Source of the DNA: Anaerolineaceae bacterium
Lineage (GTDB): Bacteria; Chloroflexota; Anaerolineae; Aggregatilineales; Phototrophicaceae
Length of the DNA: 54,972 bases
Reading direction: 5' to 3'
Assembly (NCBI GenBank): GCA_016124855.1
Contig: WGMX01000036.1
Span: forward strand, 1 to 54,972
Below, in pieces: positions 33,588 to 40,784 of this stretch. Position 1 is the stretch's first letter. Every line of letters starts with the position of its first letter. The notes beneath the pieces were generated by a model that did not search any database, was not told the origin of the DNA, and worked only from the letters and a program-made list of their open reading frames with translations. Position numbers and translations under genes: made by a program.

Positions 33588-33712
33588 ACGGGCAAAGGTT
33601 CGCGATGGGTGACGCTCTGCCGCTGAGCTACACGTACTGCGAACAGCACATGGAGGGATTCGAACCCCCGACCATCTCATTAAAAGTGATAACCCACTCA
33701 CTCCGGCCCGCG
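33588..33712 (-). ncRNA. tRNA-mimic Y RNA unit 1 (UUU anticodon-like loop)
   Basis: 125-nt unit upstream of rsr; its 5' end lies seven bases after the promoter -10. 5' GCGGGCCG and 3' CUUUGCCCGU pair, as do GUGGGU and ACCCAU. The anticodon-like loop CUUUUAA (nt 27-33) carries UUU, as in tRNA-Lys. T arm GGGGG UUCGAAU CCCUC (44-60); 7-bp acceptor-like stem CAUGUGC / GUACGUG (61-67, 76-82) closed by eight bases; D arm GCUC AGCGGCA GAGC (85-99). The rsr start codon follows 40 bases later, so unit 1 would be the leader of the rsr mRNA unless cut out. Confidence 0.85.
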
Positions 33713-33718
33713 AGAAGC

Positions 33719-33748
33719 ACTATATCATGACACGCTTTAATGTGTCAA
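33719..33748 (-). promoter_or_regulatory. Sigma-70-type promoter of the Y RNA-rsr locus
   Basis: On the minus strand TTGACA (33743-33748) and TATAGT (33719-33724) are spaced by 18 bases. The expected start point, about seven bases downstream, coincides with the first base of Y RNA unit 1 at 33712. This is the clearest promoter in the region and could drive unit 1, rsr and units 2-8 as one transcript. Confidence 0.78.
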
Positions 33749-33863
33749 TAGGGTTCATATAGGTTCAATTGTGCAGAAATCTATATATTTGTCAGCAGCA
33801 ACTTCAACGCCTGTTAGTGCGTAAGATAAACAGATACTGTTAGCGTGAATAAAGGAGAGGCAT

Positions 33864-34151
33864 ATGGCAGAGCGAGTGAAGTGGGAATATCTTTCAGTCT
33901 TTGTGGAAGCTGAATCCGAACCGGTCATGGATTATCTTGAAGAAATTAAGTCATGGAAGAACGGCGTTCCACGCAACACCCCCGAATCCATGATTCCCCG
34001 TCTAGATGCTTATGGTCGTGAGGGTTGGGAACTCGTACACATGCAGCCCGTTGCAGTTGGACGGAACGCCGATGTTCTCGCGGCGGATAGCGGTCGCGGC
34101 ATGGCAAGTTGGACCAGCACCTATTTTTGTGTCTTCAAACGCCCTGAATAA
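33864..34151 (+). CDS. DUF4177-like small protein
   Basis: Protein of 95 residues with the features of the DUF4177 family: an opening aromatic strand (VKWEYLSVFVEA), then LDAYGREGWELVHMQPV, where 'GREGWELV' is the family hallmark, and a closing strand YFCVFKRPE. These small domains have no known activity. AAAGGAGAG lies before the ATG. It is divergent from the Y RNA-rsr promoter, with 115 bases between the -35 element and its start. No further function can be read. Confidence 0.7.
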   Translation: MAERVKWEYLSVFVEAESEPVMDYLEEIKSWKNGVPRNTPESMIPRLDAYGREGWELVHMQPVAVGRNADVLAADSGRGMASWTSTYFCVFKRPE

Positions 34152-34207
34152 GAACATCTTTTGTAGGCATGATAATGACCTTTACCCTTTTAATATGGAG
34201 TATCGGC

Positions 34208-34233
34208 GTAGGGGAGCACCTATGTGTGCTCCC
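34208..34233. repeat. Intergenic palindromic repeat (GTAGGGG family)
   Basis: GTAGGGG followed by an 8-bp inverted repeat, GGGAGCAC (34212-34219) and GTGCTCCC (34226-34233). The preceding TTTTAATATGGAGTATC nearly matches TTCTAATACGGAGTATC before the copy at 39423, showing that the repeat unit is longer than the palindrome. Confidence 0.65.
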
Positions 34234-34364
34234 ATATTTCTCCCTTGCCCGTTATTTCGGGCTATCAGCGGAATGAGCCAGCGAAGGTAGCTGATGTAGG
34301 TTGGGGTATGATTTTTCACTACACACATTCGCTTTTCAGGAACGACTAAAGTACACTGAATAAT

Positions 34365-35141
34365 ATGAAAATCGCGACCTATAACGTCAATGGCATCAAC
34401 GCTCGACTTCCTGTTTTGCTGCGCTGGCTGGAACAAACTCAGCCTGATGTCGCTTGTTTACAAGAATTGAAAACGCCGCAGGAAAAATTCCCGCTGGAGG
34501 CCATCAAAGAGGTCGGCTACGGCGCAGTTTGGCATGGGCAGAAAAGTTGGAACGGCGTAGCCATCCTCGCGCGAGGCAAAGACCCGCAGGAAACCCGTCG
34601 TGGATTACCCGGTGATCCGGAAGACATTCACAGCCGTTATATTGAAGCCACTATTGATGACGTACTGATTGGATGCTTGTATCTACCTAATGGTAATCCT
34701 GCGCCCGGCCCTAAATTCGACTATAAGCTGCGCTGGTTTGAGCGCTTCATCGACTATGCCGGTCGTTTATTTGTCCAAGAAATGCCCGTTGTCTTAACGG
34801 GTGATTACAACGTTATCCCAACCGAATTAGATGCCTACAAACCGGAACGTTGGCTAGGGGATGCTTTATTTTTCCCCGAAAGCCGGGCGGCATTTCAGCG
34901 GCTTGTCGCCCAAGGTTGGACAGATGCACTTCGCAGTCTTTACCCCACAGATCACATTTATACCTACTGGGATTACTTCCGAAACGCCTTTGAACGGGAC
35001 GCGGGTATACGCATTGACCATGCGCTGCTCAATGCACGGGCGGCAAGCCACCTAACAGCGGCAGGCGTTGACCGTGATGTACGCGGTTGGGAAAAGACCA
35101 GCGATCATGCGCCGACTTGGGTTGAACTGAACCTGAAGTAA
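34365..35141 (+). CDS. xth: Exodeoxyribonuclease III (AP endonuclease)
   Basis: Base-excision-repair nuclease of 258 residues, ExoIII/XthA type, cutting at abasic sites and trimming 3' blocks. It shows KIATYNVNGINARLPVLLRWL, the catalytic Glu in CLQELKTPQEKFP, LTGDYNVIP with the catalytic Asp/Asn, IRIDHALLN, and the terminal SDHAP with the catalytic His. Length and motif order are standard. No clear Shine-Dalgarno sequence precedes the ATG. It is convergent with the TPR gene, ten bases away. Confidence 0.95.
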   Translation: MKIATYNVNGINARLPVLLRWLEQTQPDVACLQELKTPQEKFPLEAIKEVGYGAVWHGQKSWNGVAILARGKDPQETRRGLPGDPEDIHSRYIEATIDDVLIGCLYLPNGNPAPGPKFDYKLRWFERFIDYAGRLFVQEMPVVLTGDYNVIPTELDAYKPERWLGDALFFPESRAAFQRLVAQGWTDALRSLYPTDHIYTYWDYFRNAFERDAGIRIDHALLNARAASHLTAAGVDRDVRGWEKTSDHAPTWVELNLK

Positions 35142-35151
35142 ATCGTTTGAA

Positions 35152-35973
35152 CTATAAACCGAGGCGTTCCAACAAGGGTTTTAACCCCGGATATGCAGCC
35201 GCTTTTTCTCGCAGCATTATTTCAAGTGTCGGCTCATCTTCTAGCACACTGCGACACAACAAAACCGCTTCATCGACTTTATTTTGTAGTGCCAAAGTGA
35301 CTCCCACCAACAAACTGTAGCTCAAATCGGTTGGGAAGGTATCGGCTGCTGCATGATAATCTGCTTCGGCTGCTGGCAATCGTCCGGCTTCCAATTGGGC
35401 TGCTGCACGGCTGCCCACCAGCATACCCATGATATTTTGGGCAATCGGATTATTTTCCGTATCCATCTTTTGTTTCAGCAATGTAATCGCTTGACTGTAG
35501 TGCTCAATTGCCAATACAGACTGATGCGCTTTATGCGCCACATCACCCGCCAGTTGTAACCAGCGCCATGTTTGTGGCAGTGTCTCGATCAGCGCCTGCG
35601 CTTTATCCAATTCGCCCTCATGATCATAAAGCATCAGCAGTCGTTCGGTGATCCGTTCGTCATTCGGTGCGAGGTTATGAGCCTGTTCGGTGGATTTGAG
35701 CGCCTGCGACCAATCACCGAATCCCAACTGCCAGATCACCGACTCTTGTACATAGTCATCAGCATTTTTCGAGTCGAGCTTATTGAGATCAGCCAGCGCC
35801 GCCCGTGCGTAATCTTCACCCGGCAGCCGCATCAGTACCGCCGCTCGTAAACGCAGTGCAGTTCCATCCGTCGGATTTGCCTCCAAGTGGGGATTAAGCG
35901 CGTCCAAAGCATCAGCTAATTCACCCGTGCGGATGAACGCTTCAGCCAGTTCAATTGGCGAGTAACGGCTCAT
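35152..35973 (-). CDS. TPR-repeat protein
   Basis: Protein of 273 residues built of tetratricopeptide-like helix pairs: AEAFIRTGELADALDALNPHLEANPTDG, SQALKSTEQAHNLAPNDERITERLL, and VLAIEHYSQAITLLKQ. It should be a protein-protein interaction scaffold; no enzymatic domain, signal peptide or membrane segment is present. Its start overlaps the 3' end of the sensor kinase gene by 23 bases, implying translational coupling and a shared pathway. The partner protein is unknown. Confidence 0.8.
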   Translation of the reverse strand: MSRYSPIELAEAFIRTGELADALDALNPHLEANPTDGTALRLRAAVLMRLPGEDYARAALADLNKLDSKNADDYVQESVIWQLGFGDWSQALKSTEQAHNLAPNDERITERLLMLYDHEGELDKAQALIETLPQTWRWLQLAGDVAHKAHQSVLAIEHYSQAITLLKQKMDTENNPIAQNIMGMLVGSRAAAQLEAGRLPAAEADYHAAADTFPTDLSYSLLVGVTLALQNKVDEAVLLCRSVLEDEPTLEIMLREKAAAYPGLKPLLERLGL

Positions 35974-37960
35974 TCGGCATGTCCACCAATTTGAGTAAAA
36001 CCGTGAAAGTTGTCCCTTTGCCTACTTCACTCTCGACGCTAATTTGCCCACCGTGTAGATCGACAATTTCCTTGATGATAGCTAACCCCAGACCCAGCCC
36101 ACGTCCTCCCGTTCGCACACGGTAGAACGGCTCAAAAATATGGGGCAAATACTCCGAAGGGATACCGTCACCTTTATCAATAATTTTCATCACCATGTAC
36201 CCTTCGCTGGCTGTACCACTTTCCCCTTTTTGTATGGAAATCGTTACCGAACTATCTTCCGGCGTATATTTCACGGCGTTCGACACCAAGTTCATGACTA
36301 CTTGCATCATCCGTGTGGGATCAATCGACACATAAACCGGTTCATCTGCCAAACGGTCAAGTATCCAGACACTTTTACTTTCCGCTTCTGACTCCATCAT
36401 CAGAATGGTGTCTCGCACGAAGCTTGTCAGCTCTGTTACATCATCTTTAAGCTGAATAAGACCATTTTCGAAACGCGCAAGGTCGAGCAAATCCTCAACC
36501 AGATTTTCCATCTGTGAAATGATGCGCTCCAAAATATTGGCGTGTCGCTCAAGCTGCTCAGGCTGCTTTTTCAACAGATATAACCGCGCTTTAAGGGCAG
36601 CAATCGGATTACGCAGTTCATGAGCTGCGTTGGCTACGAACCGCGTCTTTTGGCCATCAAGTGCTTTTTGTTGGCTCAAATCGCGGAAGATCGAAACCAC
36701 ACCAATCAAGCGCCCATCCCCGCTGTAAAGCCCGCTCACCACCAAACCCGTATCAATCACCATCCCATCTTTGCTTTTCAGCCGTCGTTCACCTTTCCAA
36801 ATCTTCTTTTGCAATATGGTTTGGAAAATCGTAGTCGTGACTGCTTGAAAATCAGCCTCGCTGACATTATCCGGTCGTAGTTGGTCAAGCGAGGACATTT
36901 CATGACTCTGGTATCCAAACAAATCAAATAGGGCCGAATTAATGAAGGTGTAAGCATTATTATCATTGTCCTCATCGAAAAGGACGCCTTGCACACCTTC
37001 CCCGATGGACTCTAGAATCGCTTCTAACTGCCTGCTTTTTTGCTCCAACTCGGCTGTACGGATGCCCACCTGCCGCTTCATTTCATCCGCATCTTGGCTG
37101 CGCGCTTTGTAACGGTTAGCGTTAATGATTGCGATGCTTGCTTGATCGGCAAAGATTTTGAGCGTTTCGCTCTGCATTGCCGTAAAGGTATTTGGCAATT
37201 CGGCGTTCAAAAAAATGAATCCCAGTACTTTGCCATCGGCCTGTAAAGGGGCACTTAATACCGAGCGAACCCACTGCGTCGGTGGATAAGCAACCCAACT
37301 TGGAATAGTTGCTGTATCTTGAATGAGAAGGACTTGCTTGGTTTCGACCATTTTCGCAAGATGATCAATGGCCTTAACCGGCAGTATAACGTGCTTAATT
37401 TCCTCAATGAGTTCAGGATATTTCGCCGAAATCGTCCGCACCGTTGTGGCATTGTTACCCGTGTTGTCAATCAGATACATCGTTGAAAGATCACTTGGGA
37501 TAACATCTTGAATGAGCGTCAAAATGCGATCAAGCACCACTTCGATTTCGAGCGATGTGTTCAGGATTGCCGCCGCATCACGCAAGGCTTCTGCCAATTG
37601 ACGTTGGGCGACCGTTTGCCGTGCATCGAGCAAAATACGGGTGCAGTGCAGCAGTAACCGGGGATGTACACCGGTTACGACATTGCTAGCTCCCGCGTTA
37701 AGCGCTGCATCAATATCGCTTTCACGCGTGATGAAAAGTATAGGAATGTCAAAGTCATGGGCAAAACGGGAACAGGTTTCTAAACCGACCGGTTCGTCTT
37801 GTAGGCCAAGGACAATAATGTCAAAGGTATTTTCTTCGGCGAAGGCAAAAGCGGTTAGGCTATCCTTGGCTTCAAGTACGACAAAACCACCTTGAAGGTA
37901 TGTTTGGCACAGCGTTTGCCGGGTGTCCGGTTGATCTGCGACCACAAGGATAGTTGACAT
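35951..37960 (-). CDS. Sensor histidine kinase with degenerate receiver, GAF and PAS
   Basis: Protein of 669 residues, cytoplasmic. Residues 1-115 form a receiver-like domain whose phospho-Asp site is Gly52 (IIVLGLQDEP) and whose conserved Lys is missing (VVTGVHP), so it is probably a non-phosphorylated regulatory module. Then come GAF (about 125-285), a short coiled coil, PAS (about 310-425), the HisKA H-box FVANAAHELRNP with His447, and HATPase with NLVSNAVKYTPED, DKGDGIPSEYLPHIF and GLGLGLA. The catalytic core looks active. It probably autophosphorylates and passes phosphate to a regulator not in this operon. It overlaps the TPR gene. Confidence 0.9.
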   Translation of the reverse strand: MSTILVVADQPDTRQTLCQTYLQGGFVVLEAKDSLTAFAFAEENTFDIIVLGLQDEPVGLETCSRFAHDFDIPILFITRESDIDAALNAGASNVVTGVHPRLLLHCTRILLDARQTVAQRQLAEALRDAAAILNTSLEIEVVLDRILTLIQDVIPSDLSTMYLIDNTGNNATTVRTISAKYPELIEEIKHVILPVKAIDHLAKMVETKQVLLIQDTATIPSWVAYPPTQWVRSVLSAPLQADGKVLGFIFLNAELPNTFTAMQSETLKIFADQASIAIINANRYKARSQDADEMKRQVGIRTAELEQKSRQLEAILESIGEGVQGVLFDEDNDNNAYTFINSALFDLFGYQSHEMSSLDQLRPDNVSEADFQAVTTTIFQTILQKKIWKGERRLKSKDGMVIDTGLVVSGLYSGDGRLIGVVSIFRDLSQQKALDGQKTRFVANAAHELRNPIAALKARLYLLKKQPEQLERHANILERIISQMENLVEDLLDLARFENGLIQLKDDVTELTSFVRDTILMMESEAESKSVWILDRLADEPVYVSIDPTRMMQVVMNLVSNAVKYTPEDSSVTISIQKGESGTASEGYMVMKIIDKGDGIPSEYLPHIFEPFYRVRTGGRGLGLGLAIIKEIVDLHGGQISVESEVGKGTTFTVLLKLVDMPNEPLLAN

Positions 37961-38165
37961 ATCGAGTTATCACCGTGTTGAGGCTGCTGCACAAAATCGC
38001 TTATAGCCTGCTAATTATAACGGCCTTTCAAGAGGATGGTGTTACAACCATGCAATCTTAACAATAAGATTACAAGGTCAGAACCTTCTCAGACCCTCAA
38101 CACGTATCATTCTAGATGACATAACAGGATTTGTCTATTTATTAAGCTTTCCTAGTACGTTAGGC

Positions 38166-39335
38166 TTAGCCATGACGGCGCATAAATCGTTGCAGCCGTT
38201 CCAGTGCAATTTCGATGTTCTGGCAGCTGGTGGCATAACTCGCCCGCACGAAACCGGCTCCACTTGCCCCGAACGCGCTGCCCGGAACCAGAGCCACCCG
38301 TTCTTCATACAGCAGCGTCTCGCAAAATTGCTCATCGTTCATGCCGCTGGCAGTGATATTCGGGAAGGCATAAAACGCGCCGTGTGGTTCGAAACACTCT
38401 AATCCTAGCTCATTGAATCCGCTCACAATCAATTTACGCCGCAGATCATATTCCCCACACATATCCCGCACATCTTTTTCGCCATTGCTGAGCGCTTCCA
38501 ACGCGGCAACTTGTCCAACGGTCGAGGCTGACATAATTAGGTACTGGTGCAGCTTGCGAATGGCTTCCATAATTTCGCGCGAAGCCGAGACATAACCGAT
38601 GCGCCAGCCGGTCATCGCGAAGGACTTGCTCATGCCGCTCATCAAAATCGTGCGGTCATACATGCCCGGCAGGGAAGCGAAGTTGGTATGTTCCACGCCG
38701 TAGATCAACCGCTCATAAATCTCGTCCGACAACACAATCAGATCATATTTTTCCGCGACTGCCGCGATTTCAGACATCCGCTCGCGACTCAGCACCGCGC
38801 CTGTTGGATTATTGGGATAATTAATCAAGATGGCTTTGGTTCGCGGGGTGATTGATGCTTCTAACATCGCACCTGTAACCTGAAAATCATCCTCGACAAA
38901 TGTATTGACACGGACTGCAATCCCGCCTGCCATTTCAACTGCCGCCGCGTTCGCCACGAAACATGGTTCTGGCACCAGTACCTCATCACCGGGGTCAAGG
39001 ATCGCCTTAAGTGCCAACCACATCGCTTCACTGACGCCAACCGTCACTACAATTTGATCTTCAGGATCGTAGCACACGCCGTATAAGCGTTCGATATAAG
39101 CCGATATTGCGCGCCGGAGTTCAATCGTGCCGCTGTTATTGGTATAGCCAGTCTGCCCATTTTCTAACGCTGCGATGCTCTTATCAATGATGTGGCGCGG
39201 TGTTACAAAATCGGGTTCGCCAATGCCTAACGACACCACACCTTCCATCGTCGCCGCGATGTCGAAATATCGCCGGATGCCGGAAGGCTTGAGCTGTTGT
39301 GCCGCTTGAGAAACATAGCTGCGGGTTCGAATCAT
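38166..39335 (-). CDS. PLP-dependent aminotransferase, class I/II
   Basis: Fold-type I aminotransferase of 389 residues. VVSLGIGEPDFVTP at the start, GYTNNSGTIELRRAIS, VTVGVSEAMWLALKAI, INYPNNPTGAVL, SDEIYERLIY, and SGMSKSFAMTGWRIGY with the Schiff-base Lys are all typical. The closest groups are aspartate/aromatic aminotransferases and PatA-like enzymes; the substrate cannot be fixed. GAGG lies before the ATG. It stands alone; flanking gaps on both sides suggest a separate unit. Confidence 0.9.
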   Translation of the reverse strand: MIRTRSYVSQAAQQLKPSGIRRYFDIAATMEGVVSLGIGEPDFVTPRHIIDKSIAALENGQTGYTNNSGTIELRRAISAYIERLYGVCYDPEDQIVVTVGVSEAMWLALKAILDPGDEVLVPEPCFVANAAAVEMAGGIAVRVNTFVEDDFQVTGAMLEASITPRTKAILINYPNNPTGAVLSRERMSEIAAVAEKYDLIVLSDEIYERLIYGVEHTNFASLPGMYDRTILMSGMSKSFAMTGWRIGYVSASREIMEAIRKLHQYLIMSASTVGQVAALEALSNGEKDVRDMCGEYDLRRKLIVSGFNELGLECFEPHGAFYAFPNITASGMNDEQFCETLLYEERVALVPGSAFGASGAGFVRASYATSCQNIEIALERLQRFMRRHG

Positions 39336-39422
39336 GATGACCTCAACTAAAAGGGGCGCTTAAATGACCAAATACGTAGAGACAGCATTATGCAAATTAA
39401 CTTCTAATACGGAGTATCCCTG

Positions 39423-39446
39423 TAGGGGAGGGTCACAGACCCTCCC
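39423..39446. repeat. Intergenic palindromic repeat (GTAGGGG family)
   Basis: GTAGGGG leading into perfect 9-bp arms, GGGAGGGTC (39426-39434) and GACCCTCCC (39438-39446), with the loop ACA. Confidence 0.7.
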
Positions 39447-39453
39447 GTATCGT

Positions 39454-39492
39454 TCCCTCCCTCGTTTACGGGGGAGGGTTAGGGTGGGGGTT
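39454..39492. repeat. Second intergenic repeat family, copy 1
   Basis: CCCTCCCTCGTTTACG followed by GGGGAGGGTTAGGGTGGGGGTT. CCCTCCC and GGGAGGG pair. The same unit recurs at 42811-42850, where it overlaps the end of a gene. Confidence 0.6.
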
Positions 39493-39777
39493 CTTTCTCC
39501 GTCTTAGATTGTTAAACAACCATTATGCTATCCGTGTATTTTCAGCACCCAACGCCAATAATAATCTTAAGTGCGTCACCCATTATAATCCGTCATACTG
39601 TCGAAAACTTCGGGCATCCGCTACCAATTTCCACTCAACAATTGGACACTCTGTAGCAAAAATCGTCGTAAAAATATGGACAAATAGAATTTTGTGAGCC
39701 ATCATCTATCGCGAGGTACAATCTTGAGTGATCGGCGTTTCATATAGCAAGCATATTCAATAACTGAGGAAAATATC

Positions 39778-40266
39778 ATGCAGGAGCAGGCAGCAGCCGG
39801 ATGGCATGTCTCGAATTGGGGATTTTGGGGTTGGCTCGAAACCGCCATTAAACTCGTCGGTATTGGGGCAGGTTATATCGCCTTCTTCAATTCCAGCGGT
39901 GTGACCGATTTGACCATCGGTGGCAGTCCTCGTTTGGCAGCCGTTATTCTGGTAGCCGTATTCACCTTGGCCATGATTGGCGTTGTCTTTATGCGCATCA
40001 TGCAAAAGGAACTGATCTCCATAGGCTACTCGATACTGAATGCTTTAGGCCATATCGCACTCTTATTTGCACTTTTGCGCGTACCCACCCAAACCACATT
40101 ACCCATCATTTTCGCGGTCGCCTTTATCCTCGGTGAACTTGCCAAGCAGCGCTTTCTTACCATTTCCGGTTATGTTGAGGGCGGCGCGAATACAGCCTCC
40201 ATGTTAATGTTCTCGCGAGTTGTCGCCGTAACCTATCTCGTGCTCGCCATTTTCCTCATCATCTAG
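39778..40266 (+). CDS. Four-helix small membrane protein
   Basis: Protein of 162 residues with four predicted membrane helices: AIKLVGIGAGYIAFF, AAVILVAVFTLAMIGVVFM, ILNALGHIALLFALL, and VVAVTYLVLAIFLII. The N-terminus WHVSNWGFWGWLETAIK may form an interfacial helix. No catalytic or transport motif is recognised. GAGGAAAATATC precedes the ATG. There is no close partner gene. Function unknown. Confidence 0.65.
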   Translation: MQEQAAAGWHVSNWGFWGWLETAIKLVGIGAGYIAFFNSSGVTDLTIGGSPRLAAVILVAVFTLAMIGVVFMRIMQKELISIGYSILNALGHIALLFALLRVPTQTTLPIIFAVAFILGELAKQRFLTISGYVEGGANTASMLMFSRVVAVTYLVLAIFLII

Positions 40267-40289
40267 CACCTGTTCACTTCGGCGCATTT

Positions 40290-40320
40290 ATGGTTAGTTA
40301 CTATTTAATGGGGTAAACAA
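40290..40320. repeat. Repeat lead segment shared with 54787-54817
   Basis: TTACTATTTAATGGGGTAAACAA here corresponds closely to TTACGATTTAATGAGGTAAACAA near 54794. In both places a GTAGGG-containing segment follows about 30-50 bases later. This suggests a longer dispersed element around the palindromes, with partial copies. Confidence 0.5.
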
Positions 40321-40450
40321 TAGTTGAAACTCCGGCTTCGATGACTTGTGTTTTCGTAGGGACGGCGTACATGCCTTTCGTCGCCTATTACCATTCCAAT
40401 TTGTAAATCGCCATTATGCGCTATCCTCATCTCTTAAATTGCTTTCGTAA

Positions 40451-40471
40451 GGAAAGGTCTCAGACCTTTCC
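40451..40471. repeat. Intergenic palindromic repeat (GTAAGG variant)
   Basis: GTAAGGAAAGG: arms GGAAAGGTCT (40451-40460) and AGACCTTTCC (40462-40471) around a single base. It lies close to the 3' side of the minus-strand gene at 40491, which it might help terminate. Confidence 0.6.
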
Positions 40472-40490
40472 GTTATCATTGCGCTCCGTA

Positions 40491-40784
40491 TCAGTTATCA
40501 GTCGCTGACCATAAATACTTGGTCGTTTTCAACAAACCCCCTTTTTCTCCTTTCAAAGTTAAATATCCTGTCAATGGATGAACCAATTCTTGGACATCAT
40601 GTCCGTAAGTAGAAATCGCCATTACTTGAAAGGGGAGAAAATGTCTCACGTCGATTTCTGTTTTTATTTCTAACGCCAAATTATCACCAACGTTTATATC
40701 TTTCTGGGCTTGTCCTCCTACAAACCAATAGCCCGATTCTAGTAAGGTAACTTCCATAACTTCAAAAACCTGCTCTAATATCAT
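40491..40784 (-). CDS. Small hypothetical protein, beta-rich
   Basis: Protein of 97 residues, not recognised with confidence. The strand-rich pattern (EVMEVTLLESGYWFVGGQ; INVGDNLALEI; VMAISTYGHDVQELVHPLTGYLTLKGE) looks like a small beta-barrel, distantly reminiscent of EF-Tu domain 2-like proteins, but this is weak. AAGGGC precedes the ATG. It is isolated between gene-poor gaps. Real coding is likely from composition and start context; function unknown. Confidence 0.5.
   Translation of the reverse strand: MILEQVFEVMEVTLLESGYWFVGGQAQKDINVGDNLALEIKTEIDVRHFLPFQVMAISTYGHDVQELVHPLTGYLTLKGEKGGLLKTTKYLWSATDN

Larger units (their letters stand above)
39336..39777. other. Intergenic gap holding two repeat families
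   Basis: About 440 bases between divergent genes. It contains a GTAGGGG palindrome (39423-39446) followed directly by a second repeat (39454-39492). The remainder is AT-rich and should hold the promoters of the aminotransferase and the small membrane protein. A 62-codon frame at 39509-39697 has no ribosome-binding site and is not called. Confidence 0.5.

Noticed and set aside
33549..33701. N-terminal extension of rsr starting at 33701
   Set aside because: The extra codons run through Y RNA unit 1 and give a Cys/Arg/Pro-rich sequence unlike Ro60, while a strong ribosome-binding site precedes the ATG at 33548.
39509..39697. 62-codon ORF between aminotransferase and membrane protein
   Set aside because: AT-rich intergenic composition and no Shine-Dalgarno sequence.
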